A stretch of DNA of 64,000 bases from Bacteroidia bacterium (GCA_021152555.1 JAGKVE010000006.1:62001-126000); one strand, 5' to 3'; positions 8,638-18,139 are shown, counted from the stretch's first letter. The notes: generated from the letters alone by a model not told the origin. Numbers and translations are program-made.

Positions 8638-9599
8638 AAATGTGTTACAGGAATGATTAATAACCGCCATCCGAAGCCAACTAACGGATGGCATGAGAAA
8701 AAGGTAAGAAATACCTCTATCAATAATAATAATATATAGGGAATTCCTACTACCAGTTCCAACCACCATGACCAATGATTGCGTTTTCGATCATAGTAAC
8801 TTATGATGAGTACAGAAACGAAGAATACCACCAGTCCAAACGGCCATGAAGCATACCATGGTGTGGCCGAAATAACAAATGGCGCAATATATGACGTGCT
8901 TACTAATGGAGTACCATCGCTCAAATGTGCAGATTGGAGGAAGTACATTAACTCTTCCGGAAGGAACAGGCGTTCGTTAGACGTCATCGGTTGGTCTGCT
9001 TTAGATCCAAACAATAGATTTATACCTGCATTCGCCCAACTAAGCGGTCCTGTGTAGTGGCGAATAAACGAGCGGTATGTAACGCCTGTATTGCCGTCAA
9101 AATCCGATATTATAGAGTCTCCTAATATATTGGCGATCAATAGATATGGACGTGTAGCACAGTTGTCAAATACAAAGTTGTAAAGATATTTACGGTTTTC
9201 CGGCTGATAATTAAGTACTAACGCTTGCCATAATGCCTCGCGCTGATCTTGAGTGAGATTAAGGATCTGTTCATAAACCGGGCGGTGTTCATCTTCGTAT
9301 TGGCGCATGAACCATTTCATGGAAGAAACTCCCAATTCATACCATGTTTCCCCACGAACAAACTTCCAGTAAAAATGCTCAGTGTTGAAATCGAATATGC
9401 CGTAGTTAAAGACAATGTCTATATCATTCGTTTTGTCGTATACGCGAAGGGCGGTATGTCCGTATCGCGCGTAGAGTTCTTTTCCAGGCGTGCACGTTAA
9501 CAAAGATATACGTGCGTCCTCACTCAATGCTTGTGCATATCCGCGGAGACTCAGTATTAACAATACTCCTAATAAATATGTTCGAATACTACGCTGCAT
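8607..9599 (-). CDS. DUF4105 (Lnb N-terminal periplasmic domain) membrane protein
   Basis: The protein has 330 residues and a signal peptide (LLGVLLILSLRGYAQA). The periplasmic DUF4105 domain follows, with the motifs PGKELYARYGHTALRVYD, FNYGIFDF and YNFVFDNCATRP, and the last ~80 residues hold about three membrane helices. The conserved His and Cys recall the cysteine-peptidase-like Lnb fold, known from Gram-positive lipoprotein intramolecular transacylase; substrate is unknown in Bacteroidota. It overlaps the PAP2 gene by 11 bp and the PafA-like gene by 31 bp. Confidence 0.8.
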   Translation of the reverse strand: MQRSIRTYLLGVLLILSLRGYAQALSEDARISLLTCTPGKELYARYGHTALRVYDKTNDIDIVFNYGIFDFNTEHFYWKFVRGETWYELGVSSMKWFMRQYEDEHRPVYEQILNLTQDQREALWQALVLNYQPENRKYLYNFVFDNCATRPYLLIANILGDSIISDFDGNTGVTYRSFIRHYTGPLSWANAGINLLFGSKADQPMTSNERLFLPEELMYFLQSAHLSDGTPLVSTSYIAPFVISATPWYASWPFGLVVFFVSVLIISYYDRKRNHWSWWLELVVGIPYILLLLIEVFLTFFSCHPLVGFGWRLLIIPVTHLCARLVYIVR

Positions 9600-10227
9600 A
9601 TGAATAAATACAATATGGCATAAACGTGCATATTATTCCCAATAGCCATCCCGTAGCGACCTGTGCCGGAGTGTGTGCATTAAGCCGCAAGCGTGCGCAC
9701 ATAAGAATAAGGGATAGCCCAAACCAAACGAAAAGTAACCATGTCGTCGGAATGGCACCGATTCCCAAGCAATAACTCATTAGACCACCGAGTAATCCAC
9801 CGAAACCTGTTAAGTGTGCACTTATTTTCCACCAATGATTAATAATTGCGACCAATGTGATAGCGATGGTTGCCCCGATACTTGCCAACGCGATATACAA
9901 AGGAGCTTTTAGTACTGCTATAATGAGATAGCACCAAAAACAGAATCCACAAATAGTATATATATATGGCATAGTCCGTTCACTCGAATTCTCAATTTGT
10001 AAGCTGCTGACCATTCCGTGGCGTATAAGAATCCATATGGCAGAAATCGGTAGTATGCCGGTAAGCAGCAGTGTCCCTATAATCGCGATAAGTATCCATA
10101 TATTTGCGAGCGGAGAGACTTGTGTGGAATAAGCATAGCAAAAAAGTGCTATGCCATATGTTGGCACAAATAGCGGATAGAGTATAACACTCAACGCTTT
10201 TGATATTTGATTGATTATATGGTTCAC
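9589..10227 (-). CDS. PAP2-like membrane phosphatase family protein
   Basis: This is a 212-residue polytopic protein with about six hydrophobic segments. The second half carries a weak PAP2 (type 2 phosphatidic acid phosphatase) signature: ISAHLTGFGG and ARLRLNAHTPAQVATGWLLG, which would supply the two His of motifs C2 and C3. Likely substrate is a lipid phosphate, but the first motif (KxxxxxxRP) is degenerate, so activity is uncertain. The start is GTG at 10227, overlapping the rpoN stop as GTGA. Confidence 0.65.
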   Translation of the reverse strand: MNHIINQISKALSVILYPLFVPTYGIALFCYAYSTQVSPLANIWILIAIIGTLLLTGILPISAIWILIRHGMVSSLQIENSSERTMPYIYTICGFCFWCYLIIAVLKAPLYIALASIGATIAITLVAIINHWWKISAHLTGFGGLLGGLMSYCLGIGAIPTTWLLFVWFGLSLILMCARLRLNAHTPAQVATGWLLGIICTFMPYCIYSYAA

Positions 10228-11726
10228 AGCGTTTTACGCATTCGCGCAACAGGGATATCCAATAAATCTCTATATTTGGCTATAGTACGACGTGCGATAG
10301 GGTATCCATGTTTACCCATTAACGTCACTAATTGCTCGTCAGTCAGCGGATTATGTTTATCTTCCGCATCAATTAACTCTTGTAATATTTTCTTGATTTC
10401 ACGTGTTGATATTTCATCTCCATCAGCATTTGTCATAGATTCAGAGAAGAAATATTTCAGCGGATATATACCGAATCTTGTTTCAACATACTTGCTGTTG
10501 CTGACACGCGAGATAGTGGAAACGTCGTATCCTGTGCGATTTGCTATATCTTGCAGAACCATAGGTCTCAAACTTGTCTCCTCGCCATCCAGGAAGAAAT
10601 TATATTGGAAACGCAAGATAGCCGTCATTGTATTCATCAGCGTTTCATTTCGTTGCTTAATCGCGTCAATAAACCATCGTGCGGAGTCCAGTTTCTGTTT
10701 AATAAACTGCGTGGCTTGTTTGTTCTCTGCCGTTTTTGGCATTGCACTATAACCCGCCAACATATCACTATATTCACGGCTGACATGCAATTCGGGAATA
10801 TCTCCCGTATTTAGTGCGACAAAGAGTTCATCGTCTCGTTCCTCGATAGTGAAGTCAGGAATGATTGTTTCCCGTTGTGTTTCATATACAGAACCGGTAA
10901 AAGCATTTGCGGGTTTTTGATTTAACCGCATGATTTCTTGTACCGCTGCCTGAAACTCTTCGTCAGTACAACCTAACCGTTGTATGATTTTATCAAAATG
11001 ATGTTTTGAGAAAGCTTCAAAATAATCTTTAAGGATAGTGCGTGCTAAAATCACGCTTTCCGTCTGCGGCTCTTTGACAATCAATTGCCGTATAAGGCAT
11101 TCCTGCAAGTTAGCAGACGCAATTCCAGGAGGGTCAAACTCTTTAATCTGCCGGACAATATCTTCCATTTCAGCATCCGTGACGGTTATTTGTTCCTGGA
11201 ACATAAGATCGTCCACTAACTGCTCCGTTGTACGCCGAAGATAACCATCGTCATCAATATTGCCTAATACCCACTTGGCAATATGCCGCTGTGGTTTAGT
11301 CATTTTAGTCAGATAAATTTGTGATTTGAGTTCCTCTATCAGACTACTTCCTCCAATAATCGGAACTTCGCGTTGGTCGTTATCTACAGGACTATATTGT
11401 TGATGAAGCATGTAACTCGGTGTCTCATCATCAGAAACATATTGCTCATAATTAAAGTCTTCGTTCTGTAAGGGGTCACGTTGTCGTCCTTCGTCAAACT
11501 CATCGTTCGGCATGTAGTTATCGTCAAACTCATCATATGTATCGTTAGCCTCCTTTATTTCCTCCTCATCTCTGCCTTCCTCTAAAGCAGGGTTTTCCTG
11601 CAACTCTTCGTTGATACGACGAGTCAATTCGATAGACGGAAGTTCCAGCATTCTAATCATTTGAATCTGCGATGCCGATAACTTTGTCGTTTGTGTGATT
11701 GTTTGTTGAAGGCCTACTTTTTGCAT
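10224..11726 (-). CDS. rpoN: RNA polymerase sigma-54 factor
   Basis: RpoN has 500 residues. The Gln/Leu-rich region I at the N-terminus (LQQTITQTTKLSASQIQMIRMLELP) contacts bEBP activators, an acidic region II spans about 45-110, the core-binding domain follows, and the RpoN box RRTIAKYRDLLDIP recognises the -24 element near the C-terminus. No bEBP activator gene is in the window. It overlaps the DegT-family gene by 13 bp. Confidence 0.97.
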   Translation of the reverse strand: MQKVGLQQTITQTTKLSASQIQMIRMLELPSIELTRRINEELQENPALEEGRDEEEIKEANDTYDEFDDNYMPNDEFDEGRQRDPLQNEDFNYEQYVSDDETPSYMLHQQYSPVDNDQREVPIIGGSSLIEELKSQIYLTKMTKPQRHIAKWVLGNIDDDGYLRRTTEQLVDDLMFQEQITVTDAEMEDIVRQIKEFDPPGIASANLQECLIRQLIVKEPQTESVILARTILKDYFEAFSKHHFDKIIQRLGCTDEEFQAAVQEIMRLNQKPANAFTGSVYETQRETIIPDFTIEERDDELFVALNTGDIPELHVSREYSDMLAGYSAMPKTAENKQATQFIKQKLDSARWFIDAIKQRNETLMNTMTAILRFQYNFFLDGEETSLRPMVLQDIANRTGYDVSTISRVSNSKYVETRFGIYPLKYFFSESMTNADGDEISTREIKKILQELIDAEDKHNPLTDEQLVTLMGKHGYPIARRTIAKYRDLLDIPVARMRKTL

Positions 11727-12844
11727 AATTCCAAAACATTAGACGTAATATAATTCAATTGTTCCTCATCCAATTCCGTGTGCATGGGAAGTGAGAGCAC
11801 GCATGCCGCCAAACGTTCAGCAACGGGGAAATCTCCATCTTTGTAACGCGGATCGCGGTATGCTTTCTGCTGATGTAACGGAACAGGGTAGTATATCATT
11901 GCCGGAATACCACGCTCAGCGAGATTTTCACGAAGCGTATCCCGATCGGTACCAATTACGCGCAGTGTGTATTGATGATATACGTGTGTTGAACATTTTT
12001 GATGCCCCGGAACAAGCAGTACATCACAATGGGCGAATGCTTTGTCGTAAAAATCAGCTGCTTGTTGACGGGCTTTAATGTATTCGTCCAAATGAGGCAG
12101 TTTGGCATTTAATATAGCGGCCTGCAAACTGTCCAGACGGCTATTGACACCAATCATGTCATGATGGTAGCGGACCACCATACCATGGTTGGCGATTGCC
12201 CGCATCCGATCGGCAAGGTCATCGTTGTCAGTAAAAATAGCCCCTCCGTCTCCATAACAGCCGAGGTTCTTGGATGGAAAGAAAGAAGTACACCCAATAT
12301 CACCCATAGTACCTGCTTGCTTTGTTTCGCCGTTTGCGAATGTATATTTGGCGCCAATTGCTTGACATGCATCCTCTACAACAAACAAATGGTGTTCTTT
12401 TGCCAATGCCATCAATGCTTCCATGTTCGCGCATTGCCCGAACAAGTGAACAGGCACAATAGCCTTGGTGCGTGGAGTGATAGCCCGACGCACGGACTCA
12501 ATGTCCAAATTCATTGTTTCCCAATCCACATCGACTACCACGGGCGTTAAGCCAAGCAATGCAACGACCTCTGCAGTGGCAATGAAAGTGAAGGTTGGTG
12601 TAATGACCTCATCTCCTTTTTGCAAGCCAAGTGCCATTAAAGCAATCTGCAAAGCATCGGTACCGTTACCAACAGGAATTACATGCTTGGCACCGGTATA
12701 TTGTTCTAACTGTTGTTGGAACTCAGTTACCTTAGGCCCTTTGACGAAGGCGGTACTTTCAATCACTTCGCGGATAGCCGCATCAATATCTTGTTTGATG
12801 TGCTCATACTGCGAGTGCAGGTCAACCATTTGAATTTTTCTCAT
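11714..12844 (-). CDS. DegT/DnrJ/EryC1/StrS-family PLP aminotransferase
   Basis: 376 residues from the ATG at 12844, chosen because it overlaps the YbbR stop as ATGA; an earlier frame start at 12883 would lie inside that gene. The protein is a PLP-dependent sugar aminotransferase-type enzyme: VPVGNGTDALQIAL (cofactor phosphate), VVEDACQAIGAKY (Asp contacting the pyridine) and FFPSKNLGCYGDGGAI (Schiff-base Lys). It probably aminates a nucleotide-linked keto sugar for surface glycans. In Bacteroides the gene after ybbR is usually coaE (recalled), so this is a different occupant of that place. Confidence 0.88.
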   Translation of the reverse strand: MRKIQMVDLHSQYEHIKQDIDAAIREVIESTAFVKGPKVTEFQQQLEQYTGAKHVIPVGNGTDALQIALMALGLQKGDEVITPTFTFIATAEVVALLGLTPVVVDVDWETMNLDIESVRRAITPRTKAIVPVHLFGQCANMEALMALAKEHHLFVVEDACQAIGAKYTFANGETKQAGTMGDIGCTSFFPSKNLGCYGDGGAIFTDNDDLADRMRAIANHGMVVRYHHDMIGVNSRLDSLQAAILNAKLPHLDEYIKARQQAADFYDKAFAHCDVLLVPGHQKCSTHVYHQYTLRVIGTDRDTLRENLAERGIPAMIYYPVPLHQQKAYRDPRYKDGDFPVAERLAACVLSLPMHTELDEEQLNYITSNVLELCKK

Positions 12845-13788
12845 TGCTCTAAAATAAATTCCACAACGCCCGGATATGCCCATGCGGAAGTGATATACGG
12901 GTTAGAGTAGGATAGGATAACATCCAGTTTGTCTACCCGTTCCGGCTCGTAATTACATACAACTTTAACATCTTCCGGCCGTACTTGCGCGAAATGGTTC
13001 ATTCCAACGCGGACACTTACTTCTACCTCATTCGGGAAAAGATGCAGATGATAGCCATCCGGTACCCCCTTTACTTGTATAGGTCTAAGGAATTTCTTTT
13101 CCGTAAAGCGCTCGGAGATAACAGTTACGTTAATACTATCCTGCTCAATACGCATACCTTCAGGAACCGCAAGACGAACAAGGCGGCTTACCGTATCGCA
13201 TATTCCGTCCCAAACAATATGTTCCGTGTAAAGCGTATCTACATTTGCCAGCGCTTTGTCCTGACCATATATTTTAATTTTTGATCGACTTAAAACAGGA
13301 TTGCCGACCATCTGGTACTCATCCGCCAAATTGAACACACCGTCTAAAGCGATTGCAACATTTTTCTCTTGCTCCGTGAAATAAGAACAACGTATTTCTT
13401 CCGGATGTGTGCCAATAAGGCTACTGGTCCCTTGCAGGATGTCACTTATGCTGCGTCTGAGTGCATCGGATGGGACATGTATTGTACCTTTTTCGCCATG
13501 TATATATTGCCTCAAGTCAATCGTCAGGCGCAAAGGTTCACGATGATACGTGTTCAGTCGCGAACCGGCATCCCTTACCTCAATCATTACTGTATCAGGG
13601 AGTCCGTTGTCTGCAAGTCCTATATTGCCCGGTTTACCGGTGTATTGAATACAAACAGGCACTTGCGTGTTGCGCACAGAGTGCATGGCATGACCATACC
13701 AAATCAATGCGGCTAAAACAACAAACAGCAGGTATGTCAGTACGTTCCCTACGCTTATTTTGCGTCCTATTTGCCTGTTTCTATTCAC
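12841..13788 (-). CDS. YbbR-like domain protein
   Basis: The protein has 315 residues, with one N-terminal membrane anchor (NVLTYLLFVVLAALIWYGHAM) followed by periplasmic YbbR repeats. Typical pieces are VPVCIQYTGKPGN, PDTVMIEVRDAG and a repeat of the same pattern after 230. Bacteroidota YbbR proteins sit beside yajC and nusB as here; the exact role is unknown. It starts 2 bp past the yajC stop. Confidence 0.8.
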   Translation of the reverse strand: MNRNRQIGRKISVGNVLTYLLFVVLAALIWYGHAMHSVRNTQVPVCIQYTGKPGNIGLADNGLPDTVMIEVRDAGSRLNTYHREPLRLTIDLRQYIHGEKGTIHVPSDALRRSISDILQGTSSLIGTHPEEIRCSYFTEQEKNVAIALDGVFNLADEYQMVGNPVLSRSKIKIYGQDKALANVDTLYTEHIVWDGICDTVSRLVRLAVPEGMRIEQDSINVTVISERFTEKKFLRPIQVKGVPDGYHLHLFPNEVEVSVRVGMNHFAQVRPEDVKVVCNYEPERVDKLDVILSYSNPYITSAWAYPGVVEFILEQ

Positions 13789-13790
13789 TA

Positions 13791-14129
13791 TTATTTTTTC
13801 TCTTCCTGAGCAGCTTGTGCTACGTCAGCGACGTCGGCGAAGACGCTGTCCTTGCTAACCTTGATAGTTACGTCCTTGGCAATAGTGATGATAAAAGTAG
13901 TCTCCTGTACTTCCTTAATTTCACCATATATACCACCAGCGGTTACAACCTTGTCTCCTTTCTTCATGTTCTCGCGTTGTTTTTGCAATTCTTTTTGTTT
14001 CTTGGTTTGCGGGCGAATCATGAAAAAGTAGAAAACAACGAAGATTAAAATCATCATTACCCAGAATGACCATTGGCTACCTTGTTGTGCCGCGCCTGTT
14101 TCGGCGTCTAATAAAATCAAGTCTAACAT
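13791..14129 (-). CDS. yajC: preprotein translocase subunit YajC
   Basis: YajC, 112 residues, is a single-span accessory subunit of the SecDF-YajC complex. It has a membrane helix (WSFWVMMILIFVVFYFFMIRP) followed by the family signature QTKKQKELQKQRENMKKGDKVVTAGGIYGEI and a small cytoplasmic domain. It is 20 bp downstream of nusB and 2 bp upstream of ybbR. Confidence 0.95.
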   Translation of the reverse strand: MLDLILLDAETGAAQQGSQWSFWVMMILIFVVFYFFMIRPQTKKQKELQKQRENMKKGDKVVTAGGIYGEIKEVQETTFIITIAKDVTIKVSKDSVFADVADVAQAAQEEKK

Positions 14130-14149
14130 AGTTGTATTATTTTAAATGT

Positions 14150-15103
14150 TTATTTCAATGCTAATGATTTGAAGAACTGTCCCTCGTTCTTCATATCTCT
14201 CAGAATTTCCGTCAATATGCCATTAACGAACATATAACTCTTATCTCCGGAATATGTTTTTGCCAATTCGATATATTCGTTAAGCGAAATAGTAAGAGGT
14301 ATTTCTTCGAATGTCAATATTTCAGCCAATGCCGTCTCGACCAGGATTCTGTCCATGTAAGCGATGCGGTCTGCGTCCCATCCTTTGAGGTGGCTGTTAA
14401 TCAACTGTTCGAACTCGTCATGGCCTTCTATAGCTTTGTCCAGCAAGTTCGTGGCAAAGAGCAGTTCGTCCTCATTGTCAAACATTTCCAATAAAGGGGT
14501 ATCAGGTGTGCTGTCTTCCCTGAAACGTTTGATGGTCTTAATGACATAACTAATGATAACATCAGCGTCAACGGTCCAATTGGTCTTATCCAACGCGACT
14601 TCCATCTCGTCCAGCGCATCGTTCAATGTTTCGCTATCCGTCAGCAAATATTGGTAGATTTGGCGCCATAGGCGTTTGTCATCCTCATACGTACATTCCT
14701 CCAATTCCATATACTTGCGGTAGAAATCGCTTTCCATCAATTGTTTATACGTATTGCTCACGGCGACCATTCCGCTATCCCAGTGCAATTGTTGTTCTTG
14801 CACGCGTGTACGTAAAGCGCGATTGTCAAAAATCTGTTGTGCCAAGCGGTTTTCGACAAAGCGGCGGTTCGGTTCCCAATCAGAGTGGGTCGCCCGTGCC
14901 CTTGCGGTCTGTTCTTCCAGTTGGCGTTGGGCATAAGCTGTCAGTTCATTGACGAAATCCAGCAGCGCGAAGTATAAATCATACGTATCTGCAAAACTTT
15001 TGCGCAACTCTTTGCGCGCCGTTCCGGGCGTTTTGTCAGAATCTTTGTAATAGGCGAACAGCGTTTGAATGACGCGTGTTCTAACCATAATTCTATTTAT
15101 CAT
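14150..15103 (-). CDS. nusB: transcription antitermination factor NusB
   Basis: This 317-residue NusB is the long form found in Bacteroidota; the canonical helical RNA-binding core is at the C-terminus (GWDADRIAYMDRILVETALAEILTFEEIPLTISLNEYIELAKTYS in pieces) and an extra helical domain precedes it. NusB with NusE binds boxA of rRNA transcripts. A clear promoter lies 49 bp upstream, and the gene heads an eight-gene unit down to 7177. ATG at 15088 is an alternative start. Confidence 0.92.
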   Translation of the reverse strand: MINRIMVRTRVIQTLFAYYKDSDKTPGTARKELRKSFADTYDLYFALLDFVNELTAYAQRQLEEQTARARATHSDWEPNRRFVENRLAQQIFDNRALRTRVQEQQLHWDSGMVAVSNTYKQLMESDFYRKYMELEECTYEDDKRLWRQIYQYLLTDSETLNDALDEMEVALDKTNWTVDADVIISYVIKTIKRFREDSTPDTPLLEMFDNEDELLFATNLLDKAIEGHDEFEQLINSHLKGWDADRIAYMDRILVETALAEILTFEEIPLTISLNEYIELAKTYSGDKSYMFVNGILTEILRDMKNEGQFFKSLALK

Positions 15104-15151
15104 AAATTATTAATGTATAAGCGCGTACACCCGCGCACATAAATTCGGCTG

Positions 15152-15183
15152 CAAAGGTACGAAAAAAAATACACATATGCAAA
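15152..15183 (-). promoter_or_regulatory. Bacteroidota-type promoter of nusB unit
   Basis: TACCTTTG on the minus strand (15152-15159) and TTTG (15180-15183) with 20 bp between them match the TAnnTTTG / TTTG consensus. Confidence 0.8.
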
Positions 15184-15229
15184 TTTTTCGTAATAGAAAA
15201 TTATAAAATATCATTTTCTTTTTCTTTTA

Positions 15230-15260
15230 TTTGCACAAATAAAAAAAAAACTGTACCTTT
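15230..15260 (+). promoter_or_regulatory. Bacteroidota-type promoter of PUR gene
   Basis: TTTG at 15230-15233 and TACCTTTG at 15253-15260, spacing 19 bp, upstream of the ATG at 15302 and divergent from the nusB promoter. Confidence 0.85.
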
Positions 15261-15301
15261 GCGGCGATTTTGTATATCAAACCAACCAAATTTGTTGATT
15301 T

Positions 15302-15673
15302 ATGGAGAAGAAACAAGAAGAGAGACGTGAACAAGAGATTGTTTACAGTCGTTCTGTGAAGGCAGGCAAGCGTATCTACTACCTGGACGTTCGCAAGGCG
15401 CGTAACGCAGATTTGTATCTGAGTATTACCGAGAGCAAACGTATTCAGGGAGAAGGTGAGGAAGCACCAGTATTCGAGAAACACAAGATTTTCCTTTACA
15501 AGGAAGATTTTGCTCATTTCACGGAAGGTTTGCAGGATGTCATAGCCTATGTTCAAAACGAATTAGGCGATATAGAGCAACGTCAGGAACGTATTCCTGA
15601 GACAGCAGCCGAACAACCGGTAGAAGAAGGTGAGGAACCGAAGAAAAAAGGCATTTTCGGCCTCTTTAAATAG
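15302..15673 (+). CDS. PUR family DNA/RNA-binding protein (DUF3276)
   Basis: 123 residues. The core IVYSRSVKAGKRIYYLDVRKAR and FEKHKIFLYKEDFAHFTEGL is the Bacteroidota DUF3276/PUR-alpha-like fold, which binds single-stranded nucleic acid. The tail is acidic and ends in a basic KKKGIFGLFK. The role is probably a general nucleic-acid-binding protein; no specific target is known. It is monocistronic, and its 3' end overlaps the convergent coaBC by 8 bp. Confidence 0.88.
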   Translation: MEKKQEERREQEIVYSRSVKAGKRIYYLDVRKARNADLYLSITESKRIQGEGEEAPVFEKHKIFLYKEDFAHFTEGLQDVIAYVQNELGDIEQRQERIPETAAEQPVEEGEEPKKKGIFGLFK

Positions 15674-16880
15674 AAGTGAACAGCGCGGAAAGGATATTTT
15701 CCGCGGTTTCCATTTTGCTTTGTAGCGGCAGTTCGACAGACGAACCGCTCGAAGTGATGATAGTTACGCGATTTGTGTCCACGCCAAATCCGGCGCCTTT
15801 CTCACGGAGGGAATTTAATACAATCGCATTGAGATGTTTGCGCTCCAATTTACGGAGCGCATTCTCTTTTTCGTGCTCTGTTTCCAACGCGAAACCGATT
15901 AGTTGTTGGCCTTCCTGCTTGGTTTCGCCTAATGTTTTGGCGATGTCCGGCGTCGTGGTTAAACGCAGCGTCATTTCTGTTTGGCCCGGTAGTTTCTTGA
16001 TTTTCTCTACCGCTTCGTTCTCCGGTGTAAAATCAGCGACAGCGGCGCACAGGATAGCAATGTCAGAGCGCTTCCAAGCGGTCGTACAGGCATTGTACAT
16101 TTTTTGTGCGGAAAGAGCTTCAATACGATGAATGGTTCCGAACGGGTTATGAACAGGTACAGAAACAGCTCCGCATACGAGCGTCACTTCCGCTCCGTGG
16201 CGGGCACAAGCTTGCGCCAGGGCGATGCCCATTTTCCCGGTCGAGTAATTACTTATGAATCGTACCGGATCTATTTTCTCCTGTGTTCCGCCGGCTGTTA
16301 TGAGTACACGTTTACCCGCCATGTTTTTTGGGGTAAGTGCGTACTCAACCGCTTCTTGCAACTCTTCCGGTTCCGGCATACGACCTTTGCCGCTTGTGCC
16401 GCAAGCCAAAAGCCCGTCTGCGGGCTCTATAACGCTGACATTCTGCCAACGACGGATTGTTTGTATCGCTTGTTGGGTGGCCGGATTTTCCCACATCTTG
16501 TCATTCATGGCAGGCGCGATAACCATAGGCTTTCGTGCGACGCATGAGGCGATAGTGGTTGTCAACGCATCGTCAGCGATACCTGCAGCCATTTTTCCTA
16601 TGACGTTTGCTGTTGCCGGCGCAACAATCATAGCGTCACACCAGTCGGGTAGGGAAATATGCTCAGTGGCGTGCTCGTTGATAGCCGCAAAAACATCTGA
16701 ATACACCCTGTTCGCCGAAACGGTTTGCAGGGTGAGTTCAGTAACGAATTCCAAGGCGTTCCGCGTTGTGGTCACACGTACTTCCGCGCCCGACTTGACA
16801 AGCGAACGAATCAGTTCGGGAATCTTGTACGCAGCGATACCTCCACTGATGCCAACTAATATATGTTTGCCTTTAAGCAC
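15666..16880 (-). CDS. coaBC: bifunctional phosphopantothenoylcysteine decarboxylase/phosphopantothenate-cysteine ligase
   Basis: This 404-residue fusion carries out two steps of coenzyme A synthesis. The N-terminal flavoprotein CoaC (about 1-180) has GISGGIAAYK, the active-site His region (NEHATEHISLPDW) and PAMNDKMW. The C-terminal CoaB (about 188-404) has KRVLITAGGTQEKIDPVRFISNYSTGKMG and the KKLPG motif. It is downstream of rpoZ in the conserved Bacteroidota order bamD-rpoZ-coaBC. Confidence 0.97.
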   Translation of the reverse strand: MLKGKHILVGISGGIAAYKIPELIRSLVKSGAEVRVTTTRNALEFVTELTLQTVSANRVYSDVFAAINEHATEHISLPDWCDAMIVAPATANVIGKMAAGIADDALTTTIASCVARKPMVIAPAMNDKMWENPATQQAIQTIRRWQNVSVIEPADGLLACGTSGKGRMPEPEELQEAVEYALTPKNMAGKRVLITAGGTQEKIDPVRFISNYSTGKMGIALAQACARHGAEVTLVCGAVSVPVHNPFGTIHRIEALSAQKMYNACTTAWKRSDIAILCAAVADFTPENEAVEKIKKLPGQTEMTLRLTTTPDIAKTLGETKQEGQQLIGFALETEHEKENALRKLERKHLNAIVLNSLREKGAGFGVDTNRVTIITSSGSSVELPLQSKMETAENILSALFTSI

Positions 16881-16904
16881 TTGTTTTGTGCCGAGAATAT
16901 GCAG

Positions 16905-17237
16905 TTATTTCAGAGCTTCGTCGCGGTTTCCGGAACGGTAAACCAAATCGCCATCGATAAACTCTTGTGTTGCCATCAGGGTTGGTTTTGGCAGCTTTTC
17001 GTACTGGCGGCTGATCTCAATCTGCTCTTTGTTTTCGAAAGTCTCCTCGAGGTTGTCCTGAGGAATAGAGAAATCCTGCAGTTTGGCGTCCAGTTCCTTC
17101 TTGATGCCTACGCTGATCTGGTTGGCGCGTTTGGCGATGATAGCTACTGTTTCATAGACATTACCAACGGGTTCAACCAGTTGGTTGATGTCACGTGTCA
17201 CCGTGTTCTTGGGTGCTTTTGAATTTTTGTAATCCAT
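16905..17237 (-). CDS. rpoZ: RNA polymerase omega subunit (Bacteroidota type)
   Basis: 110 residues. NVYETVAIIAKRANQIS corresponds to the conserved omega/Rpb6 helix that wraps the beta-prime C-terminus. Bacteroidota omega is divergent and longer than that of Escherichia coli. Identity is supported by its place between bamD (36 bp upstream) and coaBC (24 bp downstream). Confidence 0.85.
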   Translation of the reverse strand: MDYKNSKAPKNTVTRDINQLVEPVGNVYETVAIIAKRANQISVGIKKELDAKLQDFSIPQDNLEETFENKEQIEISRQYEKLPKPTLMATQEFIDGDLVYRSGNRDEALK

Positions 17238-17273
17238 AAAGATATTGTCGATTTTAATTATTTGCGATAACGG

Positions 17274-18089
17274 TTATTCTTTGGTTATTTTCTTTACCTG
17301 GGCAAGCATTTTATCTGCTTCTTTTCGGTGCTTCGAGTTCGGAAATTCCGTAACGAAATTGTAGTATTCGTCCTGCGTGTCACGGGCTCGCTCCGCTTTC
17401 TTGTCTTCAAATGAATTAATCATTTGCTGGTATTTGGATTGCAGAATGAGCCAATTGAAATCCTCCTGATATTTGTTACTCGGGTAGTTTTTGAGTGCAT
17501 TTTTGCACACAATCTCGCAACTCTCATAATTATTGCCGAGATATGTACCGAGGTTATAATATAACTGCGCACTCTTCAGCTCTTTGAACGCCAGTTTGTC
17601 ATACAACTCCCCCATCTCCGTATATGCCTGCTCTGCGTAGGGGCTTTCCGGGTAGAGTTCCACGAACTGTGTAAATGCCTCGATGGCTTTTCTCGTAATT
17701 TCCTGATCAAGACGCGCGTCAGGTGAGTCCAGGTATTGGCAGTGACCTATCTGGAAATAAGCTTCTGCGGCATATTTACCCTTTGGATAGTTGCGTACAT
17801 AGGCCTGATAATAATCGGTAGCAGACTCGTAGGCTTTCTGCCCCATATAACTGCGTGCAAGGTATGCCAGAATGTCTTCCGAACGCTCTGTGCCTTTGTA
17901 ATAGGCAGTAACATCGTCTAAAAGCGTTTGGGATTTGACATACTGTTTCTGGTTGAAATATTGCAGTGCCGCTTGGTACTTCTCTTCGGGATCACGCGAT
18001 TTAAGCAGTCGTTGGTACTCACCGCAACCGGTAAAAGCGCCCATGAGCGCTACCATAAACAGCAATATAAAAAGTTCCTTTTTACGCAT
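17274..18089 (-). CDS. bamD: outer membrane protein assembly factor BamD
   Basis: 271 residues from the ATG at 18089; an upstream in-frame start at 18110 is excluded because it falls within the promoter. The lipoprotein signal peptide ends in a GAFTGC lipobox. Tetratricopeptide-like repeats follow (YQAALQYFNQKQYVKSQTLLDDV, AAEAYFQIGHCQY, SPYAEQAYTEMGELYDKLA), as in BamD/ComL. It is a periplasmic partner of BamA in beta-barrel insertion. Confidence 0.92.
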   Translation of the reverse strand: MRKKELFILLFMVALMGAFTGCGEYQRLLKSRDPEEKYQAALQYFNQKQYVKSQTLLDDVTAYYKGTERSEDILAYLARSYMGQKAYESATDYYQAYVRNYPKGKYAAEAYFQIGHCQYLDSPDARLDQEITRKAIEAFTQFVELYPESPYAEQAYTEMGELYDKLAFKELKSAQLYYNLGTYLGNNYESCEIVCKNALKNYPSNKYQEDFNWLILQSKYQQMINSFEDKKAERARDTQDEYYNFVTEFPNSKHRKEADKMLAQVKKITKE

Positions 18090-18107
18090 ACTCGCCAAAA
18101 CAGCCTG

Positions 18108-18139
18108 CAAAATTACTGCTTTTTTTTGAAATATGCAAA
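18108..18139 (-). promoter_or_regulatory. promoter of bamD-rpoZ-coaBC
   Basis: TAATTTTG on the minus strand (18108-18115) and TTTG (18136-18139), spacing 20 bp. Transcription would start about 10 nt before the ATG at 18089. Confidence 0.8.

Noticed and set aside
8638..8775. Longer N-terminus for the PafA-like protein
   Set aside because: It would overlap the preceding gene by 169 bp and hide the signal peptide; ATG 8637 fits better.
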